Origin: Prorocentrum cordatum
Lineage: Eukaryota; Sar; Dinophyceae; Prorocentrales; Prorocentraceae
Length of the DNA: 38,075 nucleotides
Assembly (NCBI GenBank): GCA_963575745.1
Contig: CAUYUJ010004335.1
Location: 122,501 to 160,575 of the forward strand
Direction: 5' to 3'
Part shown: positions 37,691 to 38,075 of the stretch, in pieces
Layout of the letters: the number at the start of each line of letters is the position of its first letter
Position numbering within the stretch: position 1 is the first letter of the stretch
Position numbers and translations under genes: made by a program
Notes under the pieces: generated by a model
Database searches by the model: none
Told to the model about the DNA's origin: nothing
Seen by the model: only the letters and a program-made list of their open reading frames with translations

Positions 37691-38075
37691 GGACCAGAGA
37701 CATCCTCAACAAAATCTCGTGTTCCGGGCCGTTTCGCTTTGTTCATCCTTGCAACGCTCATTTCTGAGTTGTCCGGGCGTGGCCGTTTCGCTTGAGACAT
37801 CCTCGAACATCTGGGCTCTGGGACGCCGCGCGCGAGGTGTTCCGGACCGTTTAGCCTGAGACATTCTCGCACCCCTCAGCTCCGAGATGCTGCGCGAGAG
37901 GTGGTCCACCTCGTTTCCTCTGAGACATCCTGGCATCCTTGAGCTCTGAGAAAATGTGCGCAAGGATGTGTGGTGGCCCGTTTCGCTTGAGATATCCTTG
38001 CAATTCGGGTCTCCGAGATGCTGCGGGCGAGGTGGTCTGGCCAGTTTCGCCTGAGAGATCTTCGAAGTTCTGGGC
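37690..38075. repeat. ~64-base tandem array running off the window
   Basis: The anchor (C/G)TTTCGCTTGAGACATCC, with variants, recurs at 37732, 37786, 37850, 37914, 37981 and 38045, giving steps of 54, 64, 64, 67 and 64. Each unit also has a CTCCGAGATGCTGCGCGAG-like block and a GTGGTC-type block. The array continues past the window end. Confidence 0.88.

Noticed and set aside
37111-37872. 253-codon minus-strand frame
   Set aside because: It spans the CT/TA simple repeat and enters the 64-base tandem array, has no recognisable domain, and lacks consistent composition.
1-38075. Dinoflagellate spliced-leader sequence
   Set aside because: I looked for the CCGTAGCCATTTTGGCTCAAG leader and found no match.

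Overview
The window looks like non-model, GC-rich eukaryotic nuclear DNA, most likely from a dinoflagellate. Three things point there. The only confidently recognisable proteins are a Ty1/copia-type polyprotein whose reverse transcriptase and RNase H resemble, from memory, a family abundant in dinoflagellate genomes, and a decayed zinc-finger plus methyltransferase-like protein of a kind that is also repeated in those genomes. Simple and tandem repeats occupy a large share of the rest. There are no bacterial-style operons, no rRNA or tRNA genes that I can see, and no intact single-copy host gene that I can name.

Layout. 1-4,220: a dispersed repeat at each edge (1-179 and 4063-4218, same orientation) around a fragmented minus-strand coding region (353-2366) and unassigned sequence. 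4,234-5,457: an ATGT/CATG-family microsatellite. 5,456-7,000: two copies of a ~205-base repeat and a C-T-T-G-G-G-G-rich minisatellite. 7,000-9,200: GC-rich sequence with open frames on both strands and no recognisable protein. 9,229-10,475: a very long purine (GGA/GGAGGC) tract, an AT-rich decayed trinucleotide stretch, then a 100-N assembly gap (10476-10575). 10,576-11,610: a 311-base tandem duplication touching the gap, then an ~83-base tandem repeat. 11,611-17,180: GC-rich sequence with decayed coding pieces, a 28-30-base tandem array (14745-15093) and two minus-strand coding-like stretches (15103-15636 and 16192-16843).

17,180-29,740 is the main object: a copia-type retroelement read left to right as coiled-coil Gag, three CCCH zinc fingers, SR/RG-rich tail, aspartic protease (DSG), integrase (zinc-binding H/C cluster, D-D-E), reverse transcriptase (YVDD), RNase H, then an in-frame C-terminal extension of about 1,300 codons with no recognisable domain. 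The frame is broken by four single stop codons (TGA 19491, TAA 20904, TGA 21114, TGA 27554), by one frameshift next to the YVDD motif (about 24190-24212), and probably by a C13 homopolymer at the Gag start. No LTR pair was found. A 17-base perfect inverted repeat (29554-29570 / 29711-29727) and a G16 run sit at the 3' end.

29,800-31,545 holds a broken reading frame with several CxxC pairs followed by a cytosine-methyltransferase-like domain (LYSG and GPLCETWS motifs). 31,546-38,075 is mostly unassigned, with a GAT/GGA microsatellite (35233-35531), a GGCAGGA minisatellite, possible splice signals near 36,480-36,520, and a ~64-base tandem array running off the window end.

If the retroelement was ever active, Gag would package RNA, protease would cut the polyprotein, and RT/RNase H and integrase would copy and insert it. 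As written it cannot make a single polyprotein without several recoding events, so it is probably a relatively young but dead copy.
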